DNA of 64,000 nt, from positions 62,001-126,000 of the forward strand of contig JANOBM010000056.1 of NCBI GenBank assembly GCA_031411655.1, read 5' to 3'. The translations under genes were made by a program, and so were the position numbers. This document shows positions 44,519 to 53,500 of this stretch, piece by piece. A model generated the notes under the pieces. That model made no database searches. It saw nothing but the letters and a program-made list of their open reading frames with translations, and was not told where the DNA came from. This DNA comes from UBA6163 sp031411655 (GTDB lineage Bacteria; Planctomycetota; Planctomycetia; Pirellulales; Pirellulaceae). The stretch's first letter is position 1. Each line of letters starts with the position of its first letter.

Positions 44519-46162
44519 ATGGCAACAGACCAAACTACCGCCGCATACGAAGCCGATGCGGTGCAAGATCAAGTTCCAGCCCCCAGGACTGTAAGACTTC
44601 CTGACGGTGTCATCTCGACGGATGCGATTGAGCAGCTCAGTCCATTTGTGCCGGGCTTGGAGCGTCGATTTGAGGAAGCGGATGCTGAGCCAATTTTCGA
44701 GTCTCGTGGCTCCTATTTTCGCGGTGGAGTGGAACGCGTACTTCTGACCGCTGTGCCGCTTCTCATCGGTGACCTTGGGGCGCTGCTAGGTTGTTTTGGA
44801 ATTGGAGCTCTGCTGGTTGCGACGTTCTTTCCAACGGTTGGTGTTGCTAGCTTACTGACGTTGCTGCCATTAATCACTCTTACTTACGTTGGCATCGGTT
44901 TGCTTTTCGGACTGTTTCCGGCAACCGCCTTCAGTCCCATCCATGAGCTCCGACAATTGGTCGTTGCCGCATCCTTGACCTTCGGTTTCTCTTTGGCTTT
45001 CAACGTGATGGTCGGGGATGCAACGCTTGTGCAGTCTGCCGTAGGTGTTGCGTTGGCTGCTGTTGCCATTGTTACGCTGCCAATGATGAGAGCGATCGTA
45101 CGTAAGATTTTCAGTCGCTTTGAGTGGTGGGGCGAAAAGGTCATTGTGATCGGTGCGGGTGCGCAAGGAAGAGCGATCTACAACTTCTACCGTCGAGCCG
45201 TTAAACGCGGCTTGCGACCGGTCGGCATTGTTGAGCAAGATGAGTACTCAGAAATCGCTCAATCGTTCGTCTCCAAAGACCCATGGTCCGGCGAGGAAAG
45301 TGCTATTCCAAATTTGGGTTCGGTTCTCGACCTAGGTAGTATTGCAAAACGGCATTCTGCACGCTGGGGCATCGTTGCTCCAGGAGGTTGCGAAGGGATG
45401 GATATGTTGCAAGTGATCAACCATGGCGCGGTGTTGCCACACTTGATCATTCTTCCCTCTCAATGCTCATTACCCAGTCTTTGGGTCAATCCACGTGAGT
45501 GTGCAGGAGTGCTGGGGGTTCACATCCGTGATCAGCTTAGGAATCCACTGGCCCGGATCTTCAAGCGGTTCTCCGATGTACTTGGGGCAAGTATTGGTCT
45601 TGTACTTTCCAGCCCAGTTTTCCTGGTTGCCATTGTACTCATCAAGCTTCGGTCGCCCGGCCCCGTTTTTTACGGACACCGTCGAGTGGGTCGTTACGGA
45701 GACACCTTTCCGGCCTGGAAGTTCCGAACCATGGTCAAAAATGCAGATGCGGTCCTGGAGGAGTATTTGGAAAACAATCCCGATATGCGTCAGGAATGGA
45801 TGGAAGATCAGAAGCTTAGAAATGATCCACGAATCATTTCGGGGATCGGCCACTTCCTACGAAAAACAAGTCTGGATGAACTACCGCAATTATGGAATGT
45901 GCTCAAAGGTGAGATGAGTCTTGTTGGACCACGCCCGATTGTGAAGTCCGAAATCGAACGCTATCAGGAAATGTTCCCGCTCTATTTGCGTGTCCGGCCA
46001 GGTATCACGGGGCTTTGGCAGATTTCAGGCAGGAATGATACTAGTTACGAGCAGCGAGTTAGGCTCGATAGTTTTTACGTATGTAACTGGTCCATTTGGC
46101 TTGATGTGTACATTGCTGTACGCACGATCAAGACCATTTTGTTCCGCGAAGGCGCTTATTGA
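44519..46162 (+). CDS. Undecaprenyl-phosphate sugar phosphotransferase (WbaP-like)
   Basis: A polyprenyl-phosphate hexose-1-phosphate transferase that starts an exopolysaccharide repeat unit on undecaprenyl phosphate. The N-terminal half has four or five membrane segments (LLTAVPLLIGDLGALLGCF through TLPMMRAIV) and a CoA-binding-like soluble part (KVIVIGAGAQGRAIYNFYR). The C-terminal catalytic domain has the preceding helix SDVLGASIGLVLSSPVFLVA, then GPVFYGHRRVGRYGDTFPAWKFRTM, the catalytic LRKTSLDELPQLWNVLKGEMS, SLVGPRPIV and RPGITGLWQISGRND. It has 547 residues. The start ATG 44519 (MATDQTTAAYEAD) is plausible. It faces away from the Cys-rich lipoprotein and Wza-like genes and belongs to the same polymer system; the sugar donor (galactose or glucose) is not determinable. 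Confidence 0.93.
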   Translation: MATDQTTAAYEADAVQDQVPAPRTVRLPDGVISTDAIEQLSPFVPGLERRFEEADAEPIFESRGSYFRGGVERVLLTAVPLLIGDLGALLGCFGIGALLVATFFPTVGVASLLTLLPLITLTYVGIGLLFGLFPATAFSPIHELRQLVVAASLTFGFSLAFNVMVGDATLVQSAVGVALAAVAIVTLPMMRAIVRKIFSRFEWWGEKVIVIGAGAQGRAIYNFYRRAVKRGLRPVGIVEQDEYSEIAQSFVSKDPWSGEESAIPNLGSVLDLGSIAKRHSARWGIVAPGGCEGMDMLQVINHGAVLPHLIILPSQCSLPSLWVNPRECAGVLGVHIRDQLRNPLARIFKRFSDVLGASIGLVLSSPVFLVAIVLIKLRSPGPVFYGHRRVGRYGDTFPAWKFRTMVKNADAVLEEYLENNPDMRQEWMEDQKLRNDPRIISGIGHFLRKTSLDELPQLWNVLKGEMSLVGPRPIVKSEIERYQEMFPLYLRVRPGITGLWQISGRNDTSYEQRVRLDSFYVCNWSIWLDVYIAVRTIKTILFREGAY

Positions 46163-46578
46163 TCCAAGCTGAATGAAGGCGCTGAATAAGGGTTTCGACG
46201 GCCGGGTGTATGACCGGCTTCATTTGGCTTAGTGTGATCGTCGATGAGTCGCATCAGCCGACTCCATCGAAGTGCCGTCGGTTCTTTGTGGCGAGATTAC
46301 ACGTTATTAGTCCTTTGCTGGCGAAGTCTGCCGGCATGAACATTTTTGCCGTGCTGTTAGCAGGACGCCTACCTGTCTCGATGTGCGATCAACATCGTGC
46401 CTGTGGGACTTGCCCGCCCGACTGAGTCCGGAACGGGCCTACCAAAGTCAGGTTGTTTACTTCAGTCGATATGACAATCGGAATGGATACCCGATCGGCT
46501 TTGTCGTTTCAAAAAAAGCCCAAGCAGCCGATTGGTTATCGGTAGATTCCCCCGGGCATGGCCGTCAATTTGCCATCA
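46163..46578. other. Spacer between wbaP and radical SAM gene
   Basis: A 416-base stretch between convergent genes. Only a short hairpin GCCGG/CCGGC (46201-46205 with 46214-46218), followed by TTCATTT, might be a weak terminator for wbaP. Frames such as 46210-46425 plus lack a start context or family motif. Confidence 0.4.
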
Positions 46579-48303
46579 CTACGCGATGACGGGAAGGCTA
46601 GCCTGTGGGCCCATTTCCTTGACAGATCTTGGATAACTGGCATGGTTTTCTGCATAGTCGATCGATACGTCGAGCGCTTTTAAAATCTTGTGAGTTTGTT
46701 TGTCGAAGTGCAAAAACGACCCCATCATGGTGTGCACATATTCAAACTTAGCGGGGCCCATCATCGCGGCCTTGAATGCATTTCGCAGGTAAAGTCCTCG
46801 AGTTCGTCGATCTTTCAAAAGGTGAATGGCAATGGTGATAAAGCCCCTGAGCATTCGGCGAAATTCCCATGCATTCGGAACGTGCTTATTGCGAATCTTT
46901 AATCGACGGCTTGTGTCGAGGATGCGGTCCATGAAGGCTTGTGCAGTATACGACGCTGCAATGATGGCTCGGAGTTCTTTATAAATCTCAACACGGTCAC
47001 GTACCGTAACAAAGTTAAGTCCTCCGATCGTTTGATCCGTGCCGTCTGTGCTTCGGAACTCGTAGAGCAAGTTTTCGTCATGGATCCATTGATGGTTTGA
47101 ATCGATGAGGCGTCTCTCTTTCGCTAATCGGCGCGTCAGTTGGGTGTTTGGAAGTGCGCTTAGCAGCCCAATCATAGAAAGTGTGATACCGCTTTCTTTG
47201 ATGAATTGAATCATCGGCACGTCCGTGCCCGCTTTATCGCTGTCAAAGCCGATGATCAGACCTGCCGCGACCGAGATTCCATGATCGTAAATGGTACGAA
47301 CGCGTTCGATGATTGGGTGGACCGTATTGATTCGCTTCTGCGTATGGATCAGCGTTTCTTCATCGGGTGATTCGATTCCTAAAAACACATAACGAAACTG
47401 TGCTTCCTGCATCAGCTCCAACAGCTCTTTATCATCGGCAAGATTAATACTTGCTTCGGTTGAGAAAACAAATGGATAGTTTCGCTTTTTGTTCCACTCG
47501 GCTAACGCAACGAGCACTGGTTTAATGAGTTTGCGATTTCCGATGAAATTGTCGTCGGTGAAGTCAACCCAACCGCGATATCCCAGTTGATACAGTCGCT
47601 CAAGTTCGGCAACGAATTGGTCTGGATTTTTGACGCGCGGCCTTCGGCCAAATAGTTCAATGATATCGCAGAACTCGCAGTTATAGGGGCAGCCTCGCGA
47701 GGACTGCACGCCCACATGAAGGTAGTCATCAAACGAAATGAGGTCGAATCGCGGGATTGGCGTTTTGGTTACGTCAGGCTTTTCGCTGGCTTCGAACTGT
47801 CCATATGGGTTGCCCGATCGCCAGGAGTCAAGCCAAATCGGAATAGATGTTTCGCCTTCACCGACGATCACCACATCTGCCTCGGCGTAAAGCTGAGGTT
47901 GCGATGTCGGATCGGGGCCGCCGACAACGATGTACTTCCCGTCAGCCTTTGCACGTTCGATCAAACCTAAAATACCCGTTTGCTGAGGAAGCATTCCTCC
48001 CGTGCAAATGATGTCAGCGGAGTTCCACGATTCGGGCGTCACTGGGCTCACGTTAATGTCTGCAAGTTCGAAGTGCCAGTGTTGGGGAAGGAGCGAAGCA
48101 ACCGTCATCAATCCCAATGGTGGGGCCGTTGCTTTAGCGCCAATGGCTTTTGCACTTTCGACAAAATTCCAATAATTTGTCGACTCAAATAGTGGTTGAA
48201 TCAGTAGACACCGAAGGCGCTCGTCGGGACTCTTTGGGGGCATGGTCGCCGATGCGCGTTTCGGTTGAGCCATCGTTGAGGTTAAGCAGTTTTTCATATT
48301 CAT
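46579..48303 (-). CDS. B12-binding-domain radical SAM protein (HpnP-like family, DUF4070)
   Basis: A 574-residue protein. The N-terminal cobalamin-binding-type Rossmann domain (APPLGLMTVASLLPQHWHFEL, IICTGGMLPQQTGILGLIERA, YIVVGGPDPTSQP, ADVVIVGEGETSIP) lacks the classical DxHxxG motif, as is usual for this class. The radical SAM core has the cluster motif SSRGCPYNCEFCDII (Cx3Cx2C), then DDNFIGNRKLIKPVL, FSTEASINLADDKELLELM, YVFLGIESPDEETL and AGLIIGFDSDKAG. A C-terminal DUF4070-type helical domain follows. HpnP, the hopanoid C-2 methylase, is in this family, but so are many others, so I assign only a probable methylation or C-H activation reaction on a hydrophobic substrate. It is divergent from the lipid-synthase operon with 530 bases between. 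Confidence 0.85.
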   Translation of the reverse strand: MNMKNCLTSTMAQPKRASATMPPKSPDERLRCLLIQPLFESTNYWNFVESAKAIGAKATAPPLGLMTVASLLPQHWHFELADINVSPVTPESWNSADIICTGGMLPQQTGILGLIERAKADGKYIVVGGPDPTSQPQLYAEADVVIVGEGETSIPIWLDSWRSGNPYGQFEASEKPDVTKTPIPRFDLISFDDYLHVGVQSSRGCPYNCEFCDIIELFGRRPRVKNPDQFVAELERLYQLGYRGWVDFTDDNFIGNRKLIKPVLVALAEWNKKRNYPFVFSTEASINLADDKELLELMQEAQFRYVFLGIESPDEETLIHTQKRINTVHPIIERVRTIYDHGISVAAGLIIGFDSDKAGTDVPMIQFIKESGITLSMIGLLSALPNTQLTRRLAKERRLIDSNHQWIHDENLLYEFRSTDGTDQTIGGLNFVTVRDRVEIYKELRAIIAASYTAQAFMDRILDTSRRLKIRNKHVPNAWEFRRMLRGFITIAIHLLKDRRTRGLYLRNAFKAAMMGPAKFEYVHTMMGSFLHFDKQTHKILKALDVSIDYAENHASYPRSVKEMGPQASLPVIA

Positions 48304-48832
48304 TTCGCGATTATCAACGATTCCGAGGCGGTTGATTCTGGCGTCTTGTTGGCAAAATTGAAGAATACAGAGCAGCGGTAAGATTACAGATCTGTTGGGG
48401 GTGTAGGACCTGTGCCCCTCACTCTTTTTGACGTTGTCTATAGGAGAATGGTAGTCGAGCGATCTATTTTCTGTTGGATACCAGCTTAACTCATCTTGAG
48501 GATCATTCGCTCATAAAACCGTTAAAGGCGTTGAGACCGGCATTGCCTCGGTTTGGTGCTTACTTTGAAGGCGGAATGATTTGGACGAGCAATTGCACAC
48601 CCGAGTTTTAACTGAGTGAGATGGGCGGTTCGTCTGGGGTGGTTGTAGCGGCCAAAAGTAGCTCACCCAGGTATCCGGCGGATAGGAGTCGCTAGTATTC
48701 GATCGAGGCCCTACTAAGATAAATCGCCATGCGAACGCAAAAGGAGGGAACAAACGGTGATGATGCAGTAGCGTCTGTCTCGCTCTCGAATTTTGGTGGG
48801 CGTCGAATTGTATTTTATTAAACGCGAGTGCC
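48304..48832. other. Divergent promoter region of the radical SAM gene and the lipid-synthase operon
   Basis: About 530 bases with no supported gene; the frame 48511-48753 minus has no motif or clear start. An AT-rich piece directly precedes the first gene of the operon (TTGTATTTTATTAAACG at about 48807-48824). I could not identify a convincing promoter. Confidence 0.45.
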
Positions 48833-50563
48833 GTGATCTTGATGAGTCAACTTCCTCGGATAACTAGACCCTACGTCCTTATTACCGGCGCGACAGGGAT
48901 GGTGGGATTGCAGGTTTTAGTGAGGTTGCTGGACCGACATGTGCCTGTTGCGGTATTGGTTCGCGACTCGGTTGCTAAGGCTGGCGGTCGGGTGATATCT
49001 GCGGCAGATCGGATCGACTCTTTGATTGGGAAATTCGAATCGCACTGGGATAGGAGCTTGCAGCGACCGGTCGTTTTAAATGGTGATATCAATCGACCGG
49101 GGCTTGGCCTCTCACCGGATGCAACACAGTGGATCGCGACAAACTGCTCTTCAGTGCTTCATTCTGCCGCTTGTTTGAGTTTCCGTCCCGCAAGCGAAAC
49201 GACTAACAATGAACCTTATCAGACAAATTTCCATGGGACGCGAAAGTTATTGGCCGTTTGTAAGCAATCGGGGATCGAGGATTTTCACTATGTTTCGACC
49301 GCCTATGTAAGTGGTTTACGAGACGGACTTGTATCTGAGGCGGATTTAGATTGCGGACAACGGTTTGCGAACGATTACGAGCGAAGCAAAGTGCAAGCCG
49401 AGCAATTGTTACACTCGGACCCGACGCTGCGAAGTTTGACGATCTATCGCCCTTCGATTGTGATCGATAGCACGGGGCTTTCACCTGTTCCCGAGGATCG
49501 AACGGTTTATGGCGCGTTTACGATGTTCCACACCTTGGCTTCGAAGTTTGGCTTGCCGGAGCGAGGAGAGTGGTTTCGCAATCTTGGTGCAGAAGGGGGA
49601 GAACGAAAAAACTTGGTCGAGGCGAGTTGGGTGGCAGAGATGATCACTGAAATCTTCTTGGCGCCCCAACTTCATGGTCGCACCTATCACTTAACGGATC
49701 CCACCGGGCTTGCGATGGACCAACTTGAAAAAGCGTTTTTCGAAGTCACGGAAGAAATGTTGCAAAGTCGAAGAGTGGCTGATTCGACTCGGCGGCAAGT
49801 CGTCCCGTTACCGTCGGCGGCACCGATACCGTCGGGCGCATTGAACTCTCAAAGCAAAGCAGGACGTAAAGCGATCCTGGATGCCATTGCAGCGCCGTTC
49901 GTGGAGATGTTCTTGCCCTACATTCGAAACGATCCAACATTTGGACGGGATAACACGGATCATGCGGTGGATGTTTTATCCTTAGACCCTCCGCTGGATG
50001 TGGACGCGACACGCATTGCTGACATGATTCGGTTGCGCGAGTCGATGTTGAGCATTCCTGTCACTGCGGTCGACTTGCCAATAGACAATCGCTTGCCTAG
50101 CCGAAAGCTTTTCAGTGCGACGCACAAAGGATGTCTCGATGCTTTGTCACCGAATGGCGCTGAGGAACCAAGCAAGGCTTGCGACCGCGGCGTGGATGGG
50201 AATTGCGGCGTTGATGGGCGCGAAGCAATCGACGAATGGGGACTTATATTATCGGGTCGTGGTGGTGGCGACTATCGAATGGATACCTCATCTGAATTAG
50301 GGTTTGGTTTGGGCGGGGAGACATGCACGCGGCGTATTTATCTGTCATGCGAGGATTTCGATGCGATCGTTGCAGACAAAAGAGATTTTTTAGAATTGGT
50401 TGAGCAAGGTCGATTGGTCGTCGAAAACGATGACGAGGTTTTCAAGTTGAGCAAAGAATCGTTAATCGTAGTATTTGGTAAACTGACGCAATGTTTTTGT
50501 ACGCAGTCGGATGCGCCTGAAGCTACTTCATACCCAACGACGCGTCTTGGGAGTGAGTGGTAA
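48833..50563 (+). CDS. Thioester-reductase-like extended SDR with SCP2-like C-terminal domain
   Basis: A 576-residue first gene of the probable lipid operon. The N-terminal 330 residues are an extended SDR of the male-sterility/thioester-reductase group: NAD(P) motif YVLITGATGMVGLQVLVRLL, VLHSAACLSF, FHGTRKLLAVCKQSG, DFHYVSTAYVSG with catalytic Ser/Thr, and ANDYERSKVQAEQLL with YxxxK, then LTIYRPSIVIDS. Such domains reductively release acyl chains from an ACP as aldehyde or alcohol. The C-terminal 100 residues (IYLSCEDFDAIVADKRDFLE, LVEQGRLVVEND) resemble the SCP2 sterol-carrier fold, which would bind the lipid. Between them lies a segment (FVEMFLPYIRNDPTFGRDN) I do not recognise. The start is GTG 48833 or ATG 48842. 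Its TAA overlaps the ATG of the next gene (TAATG), implying coupling. Confidence 0.8.
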   Translation: MILMSQLPRITRPYVLITGATGMVGLQVLVRLLDRHVPVAVLVRDSVAKAGGRVISAADRIDSLIGKFESHWDRSLQRPVVLNGDINRPGLGLSPDATQWIATNCSSVLHSAACLSFRPASETTNNEPYQTNFHGTRKLLAVCKQSGIEDFHYVSTAYVSGLRDGLVSEADLDCGQRFANDYERSKVQAEQLLHSDPTLRSLTIYRPSIVIDSTGLSPVPEDRTVYGAFTMFHTLASKFGLPERGEWFRNLGAEGGERKNLVEASWVAEMITEIFLAPQLHGRTYHLTDPTGLAMDQLEKAFFEVTEEMLQSRRVADSTRRQVVPLPSAAPIPSGALNSQSKAGRKAILDAIAAPFVEMFLPYIRNDPTFGRDNTDHAVDVLSLDPPLDVDATRIADMIRLRESMLSIPVTAVDLPIDNRLPSRKLFSATHKGCLDALSPNGAEEPSKACDRGVDGNCGVDGREAIDEWGLILSGRGGGDYRMDTSSELGFGLGGETCTRRIYLSCEDFDAIVADKRDFLELVEQGRLVVENDDEVFKLSKESLIVVFGKLTQCFCTQSDAPEATSYPTTRLGSEW

Positions 50564-53500
50564 TGAGTGACAATCAACTTGATCCCATTGTGATCGTTGG
50601 CTGCGCAATTCGGTTGCCTGGTGGCGTCGATGACGTAGCGAGTTTTGAGCAGTTGCTGTTTGAAGGACGTTCCGCGATCGCGAAGGTTCTGGAGGATCGC
50701 TTTGATCGTACGCTGTATTTTGATTCAGAAAAAGGTTTGCCTGGAAAGTCATATACGGATTTTGGTGGCTGCGTTTCTGGGCGACCGCTCGATGAATTTG
50801 TAGAGCAAAAAATAGGGTCGTTCGGTTCATTCGATTTAACCCACCGACAGTTTGCGCAAGTAGCGGCGAAGGCTTGGTCCGAAGGTTGTCATGCAGTCGC
50901 TGGATTAAATGAGAGGTGCGGTGTTTATGTCGGCCACTCCGGTGGAACCGACCAAGGTGGCCCTTTGGCTATGGCAATGCTTGCCGAATCGGCAGTCGAT
51001 AACGTTCGAGATATCGAATCGTTCAAACGGCTAGGGGCTGTCGCTCAGCAAAAGGTGATGGAGAACACGATCCGTGGAATCCGTACCAATCGGCCAGTGA
51101 GGACGGATGATTCCATTCATGTGAATGCTTATAGCGCTGCGTCACTGGTGAGTCGATTGTTGGGGTTGGGCGGACCGAGAGAAGTGATTGATGCGGCATG
51201 CGCCTCTTCATTGCTGGCTCTTTCACATGCATCGGCGGCAATTTCCCTGGGTCGAATCGATGCTGCCATCGTTGGTGGAGCCACCTATAACAACGTCGAC
51301 AACTTAATTCTTTTCTCGCAATCGCAGGCATGTAGTGATCGGCACTCGTCTCCGTTTGACGAAGGGGCTAGTGGTCTCATCAGCAGCGAAGGTTACGTTG
51401 CGGTTGTGATCACGCGTCAATCGATCGCATCTTATGCTGGTTTACCGTTGCTTGGTGTACTTCGTGGCGTCGGCGTGGCATCCGACGGTCGCGGAAAGAG
51501 CCTGTGGGCACCTCGTACCGAAGGACAGCAACTAGCGATACGCCGCGGATATCCCTCCCAATCTCCTCTTGCGATTGACTACTTAGAGGCTCACGCCACA
51601 AGCACTCAGGTTGGTGATGCCACGGAATTGCGGTCACTGGCTTCCATCCAGAGTGCATCGCATAACGGGACGTTGAATACTGAAGATCGTCCAGCCGCGG
51701 ATGGACGCATCGCGCCCTTACTGGTGGGTAGCGTAAAGAGCAATCTTGGCCACACGTTGGAGGCGGCGGGGATTGTCGGTTTGGTGAAGTTGCTGATTGC
51801 CATGAGGCGAGGCGAGATTCCTGCGACGATTCATTTCAAAAACCCCACACCCGAATTCGATTGGTCGACGGGTAATCTGCGCGTCGTCGATCGAACTGTT
51901 CCATGGCCGTCCAAGGGGAAAGTAAAGCGATGTGGTGTCAACGCATTTGGGATAGGTGGTTTAAATGGACATGCGGTCATTGAGTCGGCGACGGCGACCG
52001 TAAATTCGCAATCGCTTTCCAATGGTCATCATGCCTCGGCTTATGTACCCAGCGGATCCGCGAAATTCAGTCGCGAAGAGGAAATGGAACCTATCGCTAT
52101 TGTCGGTCGAGGAGTCGTGCTGCCAAATGCCTTCAGCATTGCACAGTTTTCGAAATTGCTTGTTGGTTCTGAATCGGCGATTGGAAGCCCCTCCCCTACT
52201 CGTTGGCGCGGCCAAGTGGGAGTGGCGGCTCATCACTCCCCTTTCCATACACCGACGGTTCAAGGTGGATACATCAACGAGTATCAGTTCAATGGTCAGC
52301 CCTACCGAATACCACCCAAGCAAGTACAGCTTGCGAATCCAGTCCAAATGATGTTGATCGATGCGGTTGAGCAAGCGATCGGTGAAGCTGACGGTGGAAA
52401 ATGGCTTAGCGATAGGACTCGGACTTCGGTGGTCATCGGTGCCATCTTCGGCGGTGAGTTTTCAAACCATTTGCAAATCGGTCTGAGGTTGCCTGAGATT
52501 TGTCGCACCCTAACCCGTGAGTTAATTCAGACTGGCATGTCCCCGTCTGCGGCGGCTGACATAGCGACAGAGTACCGAGGCTTGATGCTACGACGTTATC
52601 CAGCATTACTCGACGAGACAGGTAGTTTCACCGCTAGCACCCTAGCGTCTCGTATCGCAAAATCATTTGATTTGATGGGCGGCGCATGTGCTGTTGACGC
52701 CGATGATGCGTCGGGAAATTTGGCACTTATGCTTGGTGTCGATCAGTTGCGTTCTGGCAGTTCGGATGCGGTCGTGTGTGGCGTTGCGCAGCGGTCGTTG
52801 GATCTTGTGGCATTCCGAGATCTGGACCTGCAGGGTCGACTCGCTCGCAGTGGCCGAACCGACGAAATTACGAATGACTGTTCTCGTGTGCTTCCCGGTG
52901 AAGGCGTAGCCGTTGTGATCTTGAAGCGACTGGCCGATGCTCTCCGCGATCGACAGCCGATCTTGGGGCTGATCGACGACATTGATTGTGCACTTCATTC
53001 CGATGCTTCGGTGGCACGGCACCTTGCACTCGGTGAAGACGCAATCAACTACGAGATCGTTCGTCGCATCGGCTATCTGGCGGGCGCTCATGGGGTCGTG
53101 CGATTGATTGCCGAAACGATTCGATGGGAGGGGGCGCAACCATCGCGCACCGCTGTCACGGCTGTCGCACAGGATGGTTTTACGATTTCGGCGTCGATTC
53201 GCCACCCGTCTATTCGGAACAAATACGAAGAAAAACGCCATAACGGCGTCACGTTCGTCCAGCCAAATGCTGACGAAAACGGTTTGTCTACTACACTGGG
53301 GGCGGTCTTATCGCCCCAACCGAATCGCATCATGAACTCCACGATACCAATGACTCGAACCATCCGCCTGGAAGCCGATAATGAAGTCGACTTCGAACGC
53401 ATACTTGTGCAAACGGCGGCAAGCCCGGAGGAATGCTTTGCTCGAGCAACGGCGCGACCATCAGACACCGAAAATAGGGCCAAAGATCAGGCCCGGGGTT

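Noticed and set aside
52663..53241. Minus-strand frames of 190-220 codons inside the megasynthase (also 55399-56061 and 55575-56135)
   Set aside because: Antisense shadows of KS2 and the ACP/KR linker; no start context or motif.
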